Shown: positions 35,805 to 48,246, numbered from the stretch's first letter. The stretch: 64,000 nt of DNA from Pseudomonas sp. H1h (GCF_000633255.1 NZ_AYMJ01000031.1:248001-312000); one strand, 5' to 3'. Numbers and translations: made by a program. The notes: generated from the letters alone by a model not told the origin.

Positions 35805-36238
35805 CACGCAGGCTCCTGGCATTTCGGGCAGAGGTGCTTGTCGCCGACGGCTTTCCAGCCCAGCTCGGCGATGCGCGCGGTGGCGGCCGGTTTCTCGGCG
35901 GTCTTGCCCAGCTTGGCGTCGACCGCGAACTCGAAGTTCAGCTCTTTGGCGCAGCTGTCGCAGTTGACCTGCCAGGTGTGGATCGCCAGTTCGCCGAATA
36001 CCGGGCCGGTGGTCATCGCGGTCCATTGACCCGGCGGATTGATCAGGTGGCGCACGGTGTCGACGGTCAGGCGCATGGACAAGTCCTTGCTGCCTTTGAG
36101 GGTGACCAACAGGACGTCACCGTTGCGGATCGAGCCACCATTGCCGGTGACCTGATAGCGGCCCGGTACGAGGGCGCGGCATTCGGTGAGGGTGTGTTGC
36201 GGGTTCATCAGGGTGTAGCGGAAATCGTGTTCGACCAT
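35804..36238 (-). CDS. Conserved hypothetical protein with Cys4 motif
   Basis: 144 residues, family not recognised with certainty. There is no signal peptide. The N-terminal ~85 residues look like a small beta domain (TECRALVPGRYQVTGNGGSIRNGDVLLVTLKG). The second half has two cysteine pairs, CDSC and CPKC, that could bind zinc. GGAGG lies 5 bases before the ATG at 36238, a strong start, and the stop overlaps the META lipoprotein start. The two genes probably form one operon. Confidence 0.75.
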   Translation of the reverse strand: MVEHDFRYTLMNPQHTLTECRALVPGRYQVTGNGGSIRNGDVLLVTLKGSKDLSMRLTVDTVRHLINPPGQWTAMTTGPVFGELAIHTWQVNCDSCAKELNFEFAVDAKLGKTAEKPAATARIAELGWKAVGDKHLCPKCQEPA

Positions 36239-36371
36239 GGGTCCTCCAAATATGCGCGACATGCTAGCACGGGCTTGATTGCAGGATGGCGTACGCGTGC
36301 GACCTTCGATCCGGTTCAAATTGGTTGACGCTCATGGCAAACTGCCGCCCTTCACTCTGAGGGAACGGAAC

Positions 36372-36830
36372 ATGGCGCTGATCGAATGTTATGAATGCAA
36401 GCGGAGTATCAGCTCTGAAGCGAAGGCGTGCATTCATTGTGGTGCTCCGAGGGCGCAGCAGCACGAGCGCACTCCGGCGCAAACAGCGGCAGCCGCCGCA
36501 ACAGCGACCATTTCATTTGGCAGCCTGCCGCGCAATAAATCCGTGCCCGAGGCGTTTGTCCCGCCGCCAGCCCCCGAGCCCGCGCCGAGAGCGACACCCG
36601 CTGCGGTCGGTCGCCGCCGTCGGCAATCGGAATCAGCACCAGTCCCTCAACTTCAGGCCAACGCCGACGGTTCGCGTCCGGTGGAAGGCTGGTTGAAGAT
36701 CATGGTGTTTCTGCTGCCGATGGTCTTTGTCTGGTTCCTGCTGCGTAACGGTCACTCGATGAAGCAGCGCTTTTTCGGCTTTGGCTGGCTGGCGCTGCTG
36801 ATCCTGGCCTCGTCGCTGTCGCCCAAATAG
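36372..36830 (+). CDS. Zinc-ribbon membrane protein, hypothetical
   Basis: 152 residues. An N-terminal zinc ribbon (CYECKRSISSEAKACIHCGAPR, positions 6-27, two CxxC pairs) is followed by a Pro/Ala-rich linker to about residue 110 and two C-terminal hydrophobic segments (IMVFLLPMVFVWFLL, FGWLALLILASSL). The layout is common in proteins of unknown role. GAGGGAAC precedes the ATG at 36372. It converges with the ldhA-like gene with only 11 bases between them. Confidence 0.78.
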   Translation: MALIECYECKRSISSEAKACIHCGAPRAQQHERTPAQTAAAAATATISFGSLPRNKSVPEAFVPPPAPEPAPRATPAAVGRRRRQSESAPVPQLQANADGSRPVEGWLKIMVFLLPMVFVWFLLRNGHSMKQRFFGFGWLALLILASSLSPK

Positions 36831-36841
36831 TCGACAAGCCT

Positions 36842-37831
36842 TCAGCCTTCGACCTGGTTCTGCGGCGCGCCTGCGGCCCAGGTCGCGATGTTGTGCAGAG
36901 TGGTCTCGGCAATCGCGCCCAGAGCTTCATGGGTCAGAAACGCCTGATGCGCGGTGATGATCACGTTCGGAAACGTCAGCAACCGCGCCAGCACATCGTC
37001 CTGCAACGGCAGGTCGGAGCGATCCTCGAAAAACAGCTGCGCCTCTTCTTCATAGACATCCAGTCCCAGATAGCCCAGTTGGCCGTCCTTCAAGGCGTCG
37101 ATCAGCGCGGGTGTGTCGACCAGGCCGCCGCGCCCGGTGTTGATCAGCATCGCTCCGGGTTGCAGGTGCGCCAGTGACTCGCGGTTGATCAGGTGTTTGC
37201 TCTGCGCGTTGAGCGGGCAGTGCAGGCTGATGATCCGCGACTGCGCCAGCAGTTCCGGCAGGCTCAGATAACGCGCGCCCAATGCCACAACCTCAGAGTT
37301 GGGGTACGGGTCATAGGCCAGCAACTCACAACCGAAACCGTGCATGATTTTCGCGAACGTGGCGCCGATCTGCCCGGTGCCGACAATCCCGACGGTCTTG
37401 CCCACCAGATCGAAACCGGTCAGGCCATGCAGGCTGAAATCACCTTCGCGGGTGCGGTTGTAGGCGCGGTGCAGGCGCCGGTTGAGCGCCAGAATCAGCG
37501 CCACGGCATGTTCGGCCACCGCATGCGGCGAGTAGGCCGGCACCCGCACCACGGCCAGCCCGAGGCGTTTCGCCGCGACCAGATCGACATGGTTGTAGCC
37601 CGCCGAGCGCAGGGCGATCAGCCGTGTGCCGCCGGCAGCCAGGCGCTCCAACACCGGTGCACTGAGGTCATCATTGATAAAGGCGCAGACCACGGCGTGC
37701 TGCTCGGCCAGGGCTGCCGTGTCGAGACTGAGCCGGGCCGGCTGAAACTGCAGCTCGATACCGGCCGGGCAGTCAGCAGCGAGGAAACTGTCGCGGTCGT
37801 AGGTCTGGCTGCTGAAAACGATCGTGCGCAT
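36842..37831 (-). CDS. ldhA: D-2-hydroxyacid dehydrogenase, LdhA-like
   Basis: A 329-residue NAD-dependent dehydrogenase, probably reducing pyruvate to D-lactate. The Rossmann loop is GIVGTGQIGATFAKI (about 147-161). Catalytic positions appear in INTGRGGLVDT (Arg), LDVYEEEAQLFF (Glu) and ITAHQAFLT (His). The YNHVDL motif near residue 79 is typical of the fermentative D-lactate dehydrogenase group. AGGAGG is present a few bases before the ATG. It lies downstream of gacS on the same strand. Confidence 0.92.
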   Translation of the reverse strand: MRTIVFSSQTYDRDSFLAADCPAGIELQFQPARLSLDTAALAEQHAVVCAFINDDLSAPVLERLAAGGTRLIALRSAGYNHVDLVAAKRLGLAVVRVPAYSPHAVAEHAVALILALNRRLHRAYNRTREGDFSLHGLTGFDLVGKTVGIVGTGQIGATFAKIMHGFGCELLAYDPYPNSEVVALGARYLSLPELLAQSRIISLHCPLNAQSKHLINRESLAHLQPGAMLINTGRGGLVDTPALIDALKDGQLGYLGLDVYEEEAQLFFEDRSDLPLQDDVLARLLTFPNVIITAHQAFLTHEALGAIAETTLHNIATWAAGAPQNQVEG

Positions 37832-37915
37832 GCATTCCTCCTGGAGCGGGGTGGCGAGTCAGCGTTGACTCGCTCTCACTTTAGCGTGTGATAGCGCGGG
37901 CGACATTGCCGTGGA

Positions 37916-40669
<2,754 letters not shown>

Positions 40670-40889
40670 ACCCATCTCCTGCATCCCGCTGAACTGTTGA
40701 CTCGCACGTGCGTCCGGCACGCGGCATGGGCGCAGTGTAGCGATTTGCAGGCAGGCAATCTTCGGAAAAATCATCTCGGCATCGGTCGGCCCGAGACAGG
40801 CGCGTTTGTCCGGCCGGTCAAGCTTGGGTTGCCCGATGGCCGGCAATCTTGAATAATCACTCTCAACTGAGAATTACTTGCAGATACTC

Positions 40890-41612
40890 ATGACTCCTGT
40901 TTCCACTGGCCAGCCACGCATTCTTTCCATCGAAGACGATCCGGTGCTCGGTGCCTATGTCCACGAACATCTGGGCCGCAGCGGCTTTGCGGTGACCTGG
41001 TGCCAGAACGGTCAGGACGGCCTGAACATCGCCCGCCACCAGCCGTTCGATGTGGTGCTGATGGACATTCTGCTGCCGGGACTCGATGGTTTGAAGGTGC
41101 TCACACAATTGCGCCAGAGCCATTCCACGCCGGTGCTGCTGATGTCGGCCCTGGGCGCCGAGGCCGATCGCATCAGCGGTTTTCGTCTGGGGGCCGACGA
41201 TTACCTGCCCAAGCCGTTCAGCATGGCCGAGCTGCATGTGCGGATCGAGGCGATCTTGCGGCGGGTGGCACTCGATCGGCGCCCGGCAGCCATTGCGCCA
41301 GCCACGGTCAGCGGCGCGCTGCGTTTCGACGATGAACAGTGCGAAGTCTTCCATAACGAACAGGCAGCCGGCCTGACCCGCAGCGAATACCGGTTGCTGG
41401 AAACCCTCAATCGCAACGATGAAGAGGTGCTGAGCAAGGCTTTCCTCTATCAGCATGTGTTGCAGCGCGGCTATGCGGCCCACGACCGCAGCCTCGACAT
41501 GCACATCAGCCAGATCCGCCGCAAACTCAAGGCCATCGGCTACACCGAGCGGGAAGTGCGTACGGTGTGGGGCAAGGGCTATGTGCTGAGTGCGTCCGAT
41601 GAAAGTCTCTGA
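40890..41612 (+). CDS. pirR: OmpR-family response regulator (PirR-like by position)
   Basis: 240 residues. The receiver has acidic pocket EDD and Asp in VVLMDILLPGLDG, then GADDYLPKPF. The winged-helix C-terminus is LTRSEYRLLETLNRN, RSLDMHISQIRRKL and VRTVWGKGYVL. In P. aeruginosa the pair between gacS and cysM is PA0929/PA0930 (PirR/PirS), regulating the enterobactin receptor gene pirA. Here the pair is in the same place but pirA is missing. The ATG at 40890 has no strong ribosome binding site; a TTG 12 bases upstream is an alternative. Confidence 0.82.
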   Translation: MTPVSTGQPRILSIEDDPVLGAYVHEHLGRSGFAVTWCQNGQDGLNIARHQPFDVVLMDILLPGLDGLKVLTQLRQSHSTPVLLMSALGAEADRISGFRLGADDYLPKPFSMAELHVRIEAILRRVALDRRPAAIAPATVSGALRFDDEQCEVFHNEQAAGLTRSEYRLLETLNRNDEEVLSKAFLYQHVLQRGYAAHDRSLDMHISQIRRKLKAIGYTEREVRTVWGKGYVLSASDESL

Positions 41613-43023
41613 TCTGCCGGGGCGGCATTCGCTGTTCTGGAAACTGGCGTGTCTGCTGGTGGCGTTCTGTCTGCTGATGATCTGGTTGAGCTGGTCCTGG
41701 GGCCGTTACATGGAGGAGCGCAACCAGTTCCTCTCCGACGAGGCTCGCGGCACGCTGAGCCGATATGCCGCCGAGGCGGAAGGGGCGTGGCAGCGCGGCG
41801 AGCGTGACGCAATCGATAACTGGTTGCAGAGCATGGAGTTGCGCGAGGCGGGCTGGGTCGGGGTGATCGACCGCAATCTGCAGTCGTTGAGCAGCGATCC
41901 GCTGAATGAACAGGAAATCCAGCACCTGACCTTCTTGCGCGGGCTCGATTGGCCGATCCACAAACAGGGGCGGCCGTGGCTGCGCGTGCCGTTTCCCAAG
42001 GACCCGTCCGCCGGCAGTCTGGTGATCGAGTTGCCCGAGCGTTTCCTGCCGGGGAAGTACCGGGTGTTCTGGCGGGTGATCACCAACGGGGTGATTCCCG
42101 GGCTGTTCACCTTGTTGCTGTGTATCGGCCTGTACCGCTTGCTGGTGGTGCCGCTGAACAACTTGCGCGAGCAGGCCAACGCCTGGCGCGCCGATCAATT
42201 GAATGTGCGCCTGTCGAGCGGCATCACCCAGCGCCCGGACGAGCTCGGCGAACTGGCGCGGGCCTTCGACTCGATGTCCGAACGCCTGCAATCCACCGTC
42301 ACCCTGCAACAGCAGTTGCTGCGCGACTTGTCCCATGAACTGCGCACGCCGCTGAGCCGGCTGCGGGTGGCCAGCGAGAGCGAACAGGATCTGCTGCAAC
42401 TGCGCGAACGCATTGGCCGTGAAGTCGATGGCATGCAGCGGCTGGTCGAGGACACCCTGCAATTGGCCTGGCTCGACACCGAACGTGCGCCCCTGCCTGA
42501 CGAAGCGATCCAGATTCAGGCGCTGTGGGAGATGCTCACCGACAACGCCTGTTACGAAAGCGGCTGGCCGAGCCTGCAATTGCAGTGCGCGGTGCCGTCG
42601 TCGTGCTGGGTGCGCGGCCACCTCAACACTTTGGCGCAGGCGCTGGAGAACATTCTGCGCAATGCCATTCGTCATTCGCCGGAGGGCGGCATCGTCCGGC
42701 TGGAGGGGCGGCGTGAGGGTGACTACTGGCATTTGTGGCTGGAGGATCAGGGCGGTGGCGTGGCCGAGGGTGATCTGCAGCGGATCTTCTCGCCCTTCAC
42801 CCGCCTTGACGGCTCGCGCCCGGGGGATGGCGGGTTTGGTCTGGGGTTGAGCATTGCGAGGAACGCGGTGCAGAGGCAGGGCGGGATGTTGTGGGCGCAG
42901 AATGCCGGATCCGGGTTGCGTCTGAATCTGCGGCTGGTGGCTGATACCAGTGTCATCAGCTCTGACGCCTTCGCGAGCAAGCCCGCTCCCACAGTGGATG
43001 CGTGTCGTCCGCAGATTGCGTGA
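41599..43023 (+). CDS. pirS: Sensor histidine kinase (PirS-like by position)
   Basis: A 474-residue membrane kinase. TM1 is ~10-32, a short periplasmic loop follows, and TM2 is ~150-175. Then come HAMP, the HisKA box LLRDLSHELRTPLSRLRVA, and HATPase motifs NILRNAIRHSPEGG, EDQGGGV and GDGGFGLGLSIARNAV. It overlaps the regulator gene by 14 bases. The last ~15 codons (after LNLRLVADTSVIS) run into the 100-bp REP-containing repeat, so the C-terminus appears to have been replaced by repeat DNA (SKPAPTVDACRPQIA). Confidence 0.85.
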   Translation: MKVSDLPGRHSLFWKLACLLVAFCLLMIWLSWSWGRYMEERNQFLSDEARGTLSRYAAEAEGAWQRGERDAIDNWLQSMELREAGWVGVIDRNLQSLSSDPLNEQEIQHLTFLRGLDWPIHKQGRPWLRVPFPKDPSAGSLVIELPERFLPGKYRVFWRVITNGVIPGLFTLLLCIGLYRLLVVPLNNLREQANAWRADQLNVRLSSGITQRPDELGELARAFDSMSERLQSTVTLQQQLLRDLSHELRTPLSRLRVASESEQDLLQLRERIGREVDGMQRLVEDTLQLAWLDTERAPLPDEAIQIQALWEMLTDNACYESGWPSLQLQCAVPSSCWVRGHLNTLAQALENILRNAIRHSPEGGIVRLEGRREGDYWHLWLEDQGGGVAEGDLQRIFSPFTRLDGSRPGDGGFGLGLSIARNAVQRQGGMLWAQNAGSGLRLNLRLVADTSVISSDAFASKPAPTVDACRPQIA

Positions 43024-43361
43024 AGGCCGCGGCCCCCTGTGAGATAGCAGTGTTGTCGGCACTGACGCCTTCGCGAGCAAGCCCGCTCCCACAGTGGATG
43101 CGTGTCGTCCGCAGATTGTGTGAAGGCCCCGGCCCCCTGTGAGATAGCAGTGTTGTCGGCACTGACGCCTTCGCGAGCAAGCCCGCTCCCACAGTGGATG
43201 CGTGTCGTCCGCAGATTGCGTGAAGGCCGCGGCCCCCTGTGAGATAGCAGTGTTGTCGGCACTGACGCCTTCGCGAGCAAGCCCGCTCCTACAGTGGATG
43301 CGTGTCGTCCGCAGATTGTGTGAAGGCCCCGGCCCCCTGTGGGAGCGGGCTTGCTCGCGAA
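42962..43361. repeat. Four-unit 100-bp tandem array containing REP arms (A-B-A-B)
   Basis: Units start at 42962, 43062, 43162 and 43262, an exact 100-base period; the fourth diverges at its right end into a closing REP arm at ~43338-43362. Each unit holds one TTCGCGAGCAAGCCCGCTCC arm. Units 1 and 3 share GCAGATTGCG and GGCCGCGG; units 2 and 4 share GCAGATTGTG and GGCCCCGG. The pattern is therefore a duplicated 200-bp dimer. It covers the 3' end of the kinase gene and most of the gap to cysM. Confidence 0.93.
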
Positions 43362-43451
43362 GAGGCCCTTCGATTCACCGCTGGACTCTGCTTATTCCCA
43401 TAAACCATAAGCACCGCACTTTGCGTGATATGGCCTGCGCGGGTTTGCCGG

Positions 43452-43457
43452 TATGAT
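43452..43457 (+). promoter_or_regulatory. Candidate -10 element of cysM
   Basis: TATGAT lies 35 bases before the cysM start. No good -35 was found at the usual spacing. Confidence 0.4.
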
Positions 43458-43491
43458 AGGCGCCCCCGCACGTCTGGATTGCGAATACGCC

Positions 43492-44394
43492 ATGACCCTG
43501 CAGTACCCAACCATCGCCGATTGCGTCGGCAACACTCCGCTGGTGCGTTTGCAGCGCCTGCCCGGTGCCACCAGCAACACCCTATTGCTCAAGCTCGAAG
43601 GGAACAACCCGGCGGGTTCGGTCAAGGACCGTCCGGCGCTGTCGATGATCACCCGTGCCGAACTGCGCGGGCAGATCCACGTCGGCGACACGCTGATCGA
43701 GGCGACCTCGGGCAACACCGGCATTGCACTGGCCATGGCCGCTGCGATCAAGGGTTACAAAATGATCCTGATCATGCCGGACAACTCCAGCGCCGAGCGC
43801 AAGGCCGCCATGACTGCCTATGGCGCCGAGCTGATCCTGGTCAGCCAGGAAGAGGGCATGGAAGGCGCTCGCGATCTCGCTCAGCGGATGGAAGCCGAGG
43901 GTCGTGGCAAAGTGCTGGACCAGTTCGCCAATGGCGATAATCCTGAAGCCCACTACACCACCACCGGCCCGGAAATCTGGCGCCAGACTCAGGGCACCAT
44001 TACCCATTTCGTCAGCTCGATGGGCACCACCGGGACCATCATGGGCGTCTCGCGCTACCTCAAAGAGCAGAGCGACAGCGTGCAGATCGTGGGTCTGCAA
44101 CCGATGGAAGGCTCGGCCATTCCCGGCATCCGTCGCTGGCCGCAGGAATACCTGCCGAAGATCTACCAGGCTGATCGTGTCGACCGCATCGTCGACATGG
44201 CGCAAAGCGAAGCCGAGGACGTCACCCGGCGTCTGGCCCGCGAAGAAGGCATCTTCTGTGGCGTGTCCTCGGGTGGTGCGGTGGCAGCGATGCTGCGCCT
44301 GTCCAAAGAAGTTGAAAACGCGGTGATCGTCGCGATCATCTGTGACCGTGGCGACCGTTACCTGTCGACCGGCATTTTCGACGCGCCCAACTGA
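43492..44394 (+). CDS. cysM: Cysteine synthase B (O-acetylserine sulfhydrylase) CysM
   Basis: A 300-residue PLP enzyme making cysteine from O-acetylserine and sulfide or thiosulfate. The PLP lysine is in [15 protein letters not shown] (about 36-50), the substrate loop is [20 protein letters not shown], and [17 protein letters not shown] binds the PLP phosphate. The arginine-rich [10 protein letters not shown] segment is typical of the CysM branch. The stop overlaps the rlmD start (TGATG), so the two are coupled. Confidence 0.95.
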   Translation: MTLQYPTIADCVGNTPLVRLQRLPGATSNTLLLKLEGNNPAGSVKDRPALSMITRAELRGQIHVGDTLIEATSGNTGIALAMAAAIKGYKMILIMPDNSSAERKAAMTAYGAELILVSQEEGMEGARDLAQRMEAEGRGKVLDQFANGDNPEAHYTTTGPEIWRQTQGTITHFVSSMGTTGTIMGVSRYLKEQSDSVQIVGLQPMEGSAIPGIRRWPQEYLPKIYQADRVDRIVDMAQSEAEDVTRRLAREEGIFCGVSSGGAVAAMLRLSKEVENAVIVAIICDRGDRYLSTGIFDAPN

Positions 44395-45770
44395 TGGCCA
44401 AGCACGAGAGAGGCCTGCGCTTTCAGCCCACCGGTGGCAGCAAGGCCCCGCAAATTCCGACCGGCAAAAAACAGCGATTGACTATCGAGCGCCTGGCCAA
44501 TGACGGTCGGGGTATCGCGTTTTTCGAAGGCCGCACCTGGTTCGTTCTTGGCGCCCTGGCGGGTGAAGAAGTCGAAGCGCGGGTGCTTGGCGCCCACGGC
44601 AAAGTGGTCGAAGCGCGTACCGAACGCGTGTTCAAGGCCAGCGAATTGCGCCGTCCGGCCGCTTGTCAGCACGCCGGCCGCTGCGGCGGTTGCAGTGTTC
44701 AACACTTGCCCCACGACGAACAGCTTGCCCTGAAACAGCGCATGCTCGCCGAGCAGTTGTCGAAAGTCGCCGGCGTCGCGCCTGAAGAATGGGCCGCGCC
44801 ATTGAGTGGCCCGGAGTTCGGCTATCGTCGTCGCGCGCGGATAGCCGTGCGTTGGGACATGAAGGCGAAGCAACTCGAAGTCGGTTTTCGCGCCGCCGGC
44901 AGCCAGGACATCGTCGCGATCAGCGAGTGCCCGGTGCTGGTACAGCCCTTGCAACCGATCATGACCCGTTTGCCACAGATGCTCCGTCGTTTGAGCAAGC
45001 CGCAAGCATTGGGGCATGTCGAGTTGTTCAGTGGTTCATCGCTAGCCGTGCTGCTGCGGCACATGGCGCCGTTGTCCGAAGCGGATCTGACGATTCTCAA
45101 GGAATTCTGCCAGTTCCATGAAGCGCAGTTGTGGCTGCATGGTGAGGGCGAGCCGCAACCGGTCGATGCCACCCAGTCGCTGGGCTATCGTCTGGAACAG
45201 TGGGATCTGGACCTGGCCTGGCGGCCGGGAGACTTTATCCAGGTCAACGCCGGAGTCAACGAGGCGATGGTGGCGCAGGCGCTGGACTGGCTGAAACCAC
45301 GCGGCGACGAGCGCGTGCTGGACCTGTTCTGCGGTCTGGGCAATTTCGCCTTGCCGCTGGCCAGAAGCGTGCGCGAAGTGGTGGCGGTGGAAGGCGTGCA
45401 GACCATGGTCGACCGCGCCGCCGCGAACGCCGCTAGCAACAATTTGCATAACACAAAGTTTTTTCAAGCCGATTTATCCCAGCCTTTGACCGATGCCCAG
45501 TGGATCGGAAACGGCTTTTCTGCGGTACTCTTGGACCCACCGCGTGACGGTGCTTTCGAGGTGGTGCGCAAGCTCGCGACCCTGGGTGCCGAGCGGTTGG
45601 TGTATGTGTCGTGCAACCCTGCAACTCTGGCGCGCGATACGGTCGAATTGATCAAGCAGGGCTACCGGTTAAAACGTGCCGGGATTCTCGATATGTTTCC
45701 TCAGACGGCGCATGTCGAGGCCATGGCGTTATTTGAAGCGAGCCAGGATGGCTCGTCTGAATCTGTCTGA
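44394..45770 (+). CDS. rlmD: 23S rRNA (uracil-1939-C5)-methyltransferase RlmD
   Basis: A 458-residue RNA methyltransferase (formerly RumA). The TRAM domain is at ~22-80 ([23 protein letters not shown]). The iron-sulfur cluster cysteines are in [15 protein letters not shown], the SAM site is [16 protein letters not shown], and the catalytic Cys is in [13 protein letters not shown]. It adds the methyl group of m5U1939 in 23S rRNA. It overlaps cysM by one base and lies 101 bases before relA, across a stable hairpin. Confidence 0.95.
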   Translation: MAKHERGLRFQPTGGSKAPQIPTGKKQRLTIERLANDGRGIAFFEGRTWFVLGALAGEEVEARVLGAHGKVVEARTERVFKASELRRPAACQHAGRCGGCSVQHLPHDEQLALKQRMLAEQLSKVAGVAPEEWAAPLSGPEFGYRRRARIAVRWDMKAKQLEVGFRAAGSQDIVAISECPVLVQPLQPIMTRLPQMLRRLSKPQALGHVELFSGSSLAVLLRHMAPLSEADLTILKEFCQFHEAQLWLHGEGEPQPVDATQSLGYRLEQWDLDLAWRPGDFIQVNAGVNEAMVAQALDWLKPRGDERVLDLFCGLGNFALPLARSVREVVAVEGVQTMVDRAAANAASNNLHNTKFFQADLSQPLTDAQWIGNGFSAVLLDPPRDGAFEVVRKLATLGAERLVYVSCNPATLARDTVELIKQGYRLKRAGILDMFPQTAHVEAMALFEASQDGSSESV

Positions 45771-45772
45771 TC

Positions 45773-45816
45773 TGTCCGCGCAGCGCTCGCTTTGGCCCCG
45801 CGAGCGCAAACGGACA
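45773..45816. other. Nested hairpin between rlmD and relA
   Basis: An outer stem TGTCCG/CGGACA (45773-45778 with 45811-45816) encloses an inner 8-bp stem GCGCTCGC/GCGAGCGC (45783-45790 with 45800-45807). No T run follows, so it is not a classical terminator. It could stabilise or separate the rlmD and relA messages. Confidence 0.5.
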
Positions 45817-45871
45817 ATGAGGATCAGCGATTTGACGCATTGAATCTGCGTCGTAGGGAAGGTAAAGCAAG

Positions 45872-48115
45872 ATGGTACAGGTGAGAGCACACCAGCCGAT
45901 CAACACCGACGGCAGTATCAATCTCGAGGCTTGGCTCGATCACGCGGTCAGTGTCGACATGGCACTGGATCGCGAAGCCTTGAAAGAGGCCTGCGAGTTC
46001 GCTCGCGAGGCCGAGCAGCAGTCCAACGCCGCAAAGAATCTGTGGGCCGAGGGCAGCGGCAGTTTCAGCACCGGTCTTGAGATCGCCGAGATTCTCGCCG
46101 ACCTCAAGCTCGATCAGGACTCGCTGGTTGCGGCGGTGCTGTACCGTGGCGTCCGTGAAGGCCAGATCGAACTTGCGGCGGTCAGCCAGCGCTTCGGCCC
46201 GGTGGTGGCCAAGCTGATCGACGGCGTGCAGCGCATGGCAGCGATCAGTGCCAGCCTCAGCCCGCGCCAGTCGATGGTGATGGGTACCCAGGGCCAGGTG
46301 GAAAACCTGCGCAAGATGCTGGTGGCAATGGTCGACGACGTGCGCGTCGCACTGATCAAGCTCGCCGAGCGCACTTGTGCGATCCGCGCGGTGAAAACCG
46401 CCGACGACGAAAAACGCAACCGGGTCGCTCGGGAAGTCTTCGACATCTATGCGCCGCTCGCGCACCGCCTCGGCATCGGTCATATCAAATGGGAATTGGA
46501 GGACTTGTCCTTCCGCTACCTGGAACCGGATCAATACAAACAGATCGCCAAGTTGCTCCACGAGCGGCGGCTGGATCGTGAGCGTTTCATCGCCGACGTG
46601 ATGACCCAGCTCAAGGACGAATTGCAGGCCACCGGCGTCGACGCCGACATCAGCGGCCGGGCCAAACACATCTATTCGATCTGGCGCAAAATGCAGCGCA
46701 AGGGTCTGGAGTTCAGCCAGATCTACGACGTGCGTGCAGTGCGCGTGCTGGTGCCGGAAATGCGTGACTGCTACACCGCGCTCGGTATCGTCCACACCCT
46801 GTGGCGGCACATCCCGAAAGAGTTCGACGACTACATCGCCAACCCGAAAGAGAACGGCTACCGCTCGCTGCACACCGCAGTGATCGGCCCTGAGGGTAAA
46901 GTGCTTGAAGTGCAGATCCGTACGCACTCGATGCACGAAGAGGCCGAACTTGGTGTGTGCGCGCACTGGCGCTACAAGGGCACCGACGTCAAATCCGGCT
47001 CCAACCACTACGAAGAGAAAATCTCCTGGCTGCGTCAGGTCCTCGAGTGGCACGAAGAACTGGGCGACATCGGTGGTCTGGCCGAACAGCTGCGGGTCGA
47101 CATCGAACCGGATCGGGTCTACATCTTCACCCCCGACGGTCACGCCATCGATTTGCCGAAGGGCGCGACGCCGCTGGACTTCGCCTACCGTGTGCACACC
47201 GAAATCGGCCACAACTGCCGTGGTGCGAAGATCAACGGGCGCATCGTGCCGCTCAACTACAGCCTGCAGACCGGTGAGCAGGTCGAGATCATCACCAGCA
47301 AGCACGGTACGCCGAGCCGCGACTGGCTGAACTCCAACCTCGGGTACGTCACCACCTCGCGGGCGCGGGCGAAGATCGTTCACTGGTTCAAGTTGCAGGC
47401 TCGCGATCAGAACGTTGCGGCCGGTAAAACCCTGATCGAACGCGAACTGACGCGTCTCGGCCTGCCGGCGGTGGATTTCGACAAGCTGGCCGACAAGGCC
47501 AACATGAAAACCGCCGAAGACATGTTCGCCGCCCTCGGCGCTGGCGACTTGCGCCTGGCGCAACTGGTCAATCTGGCGCAGCAACTGGTCGAGCCGGAGC
47601 GCGGCAACGAACAGCTGGAGCTGATTCCGCGCAAAGCCACCGGCTACAAACCGGGCAAGCGCGGCGACATTCAGATCCAGGGCGTCGGCAACCTGATGAC
47701 GCAGATGGCCGGCTGCTGCCAGCCGCTACCGGGCGACGCGATCGTCGGCTACATCACCCAGGGCCGTGGTGTGAGCATTCACCGTCAGGACTGCGCCTCG
47801 GTGCTGCAACTGGCCGGGCGTGAGCCGGAGCGGATCATTCAGGTCAGTTGGGGCCCGGTGCCGGTGCTCACCTATCCGGTGGACATCGTCATCCGTGCTT
47901 ACGATCGTTCCGGTCTGCTGCGTGACGTCTCGCAGGTGCTGCTCAACGAGCGCATCAACGTGCTGGCGGTCAACACCCGCTCGAACAAGGAAGACAACAC
48001 GGCGCTGATGTCCCTGACCATCGAGATTCCCGGACTGGATGCGCTGGGACGCTTGCTGGGGCGGATTTCGCAGTTGCCGAACATCATCGAGACACGGCGT
48101 AACCGTACCCCTTGA
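45872..48115 (+). CDS. relA: (p)ppGpp synthetase RelA
   Basis: A 747-residue ribosome-associated alarmone synthetase activated by uncharged tRNA. The N-terminal hydrolase domain is degenerate: the position of the HD pair reads LYRGVREGQ, so it is synthase-only, unlike SpoT. The synthetase region has YDVRAVRVLV, the RelA-type EFDDYIANPKENGYRSLH and AELGVCAHWRYKG. The TGS domain (VYIFTPDGHAIDLPKGATPLDFAY), a zinc-finger region with CCQPLPGD, and a C-terminal ACT domain follow. AAGGTAAAG precedes the ATG. Confidence 0.97.
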   Translation: MVQVRAHQPINTDGSINLEAWLDHAVSVDMALDREALKEACEFAREAEQQSNAAKNLWAEGSGSFSTGLEIAEILADLKLDQDSLVAAVLYRGVREGQIELAAVSQRFGPVVAKLIDGVQRMAAISASLSPRQSMVMGTQGQVENLRKMLVAMVDDVRVALIKLAERTCAIRAVKTADDEKRNRVAREVFDIYAPLAHRLGIGHIKWELEDLSFRYLEPDQYKQIAKLLHERRLDRERFIADVMTQLKDELQATGVDADISGRAKHIYSIWRKMQRKGLEFSQIYDVRAVRVLVPEMRDCYTALGIVHTLWRHIPKEFDDYIANPKENGYRSLHTAVIGPEGKVLEVQIRTHSMHEEAELGVCAHWRYKGTDVKSGSNHYEEKISWLRQVLEWHEELGDIGGLAEQLRVDIEPDRVYIFTPDGHAIDLPKGATPLDFAYRVHTEIGHNCRGAKINGRIVPLNYSLQTGEQVEIITSKHGTPSRDWLNSNLGYVTTSRARAKIVHWFKLQARDQNVAAGKTLIERELTRLGLPAVDFDKLADKANMKTAEDMFAALGAGDLRLAQLVNLAQQLVEPERGNEQLELIPRKATGYKPGKRGDIQIQGVGNLMTQMAGCCQPLPGDAIVGYITQGRGVSIHRQDCASVLQLAGREPERIIQVSWGPVPVLTYPVDIVIRAYDRSGLLRDVSQVLLNERINVLAVNTRSNKEDNTALMSLTIEIPGLDALGRLLGRISQLPNIIETRRNRTP

Positions 48116-48133
48116 AGACCGGCGCCGTTCAAC

Positions 48134-48222
48134 TGTGGGAGCGGGCTTGCTCGCGAAGAGGGTGTGTCAGTCGACATCATTGTTGCAGGCACAGCGCTTT
48201 CGCGAGCAGGTTCGCTCCCACA
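48134..48222. repeat. REPIN between relA and mazG
   Basis: A forward arm at 48134-48157 and an inverted arm at 48199-48222, 24 bases before mazG. Confidence 0.87.
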
Positions 48223-48246
48223 ATGGTTTTGTGGTGAGACAGAAAA

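Noticed and set aside
42962-43361. CRISPR-like appearance of the regular 100-bp repeats
   Set aside because: The whole 100-bp unit repeats, including what would be spacers, and contains REP arms; there are no cas genes.
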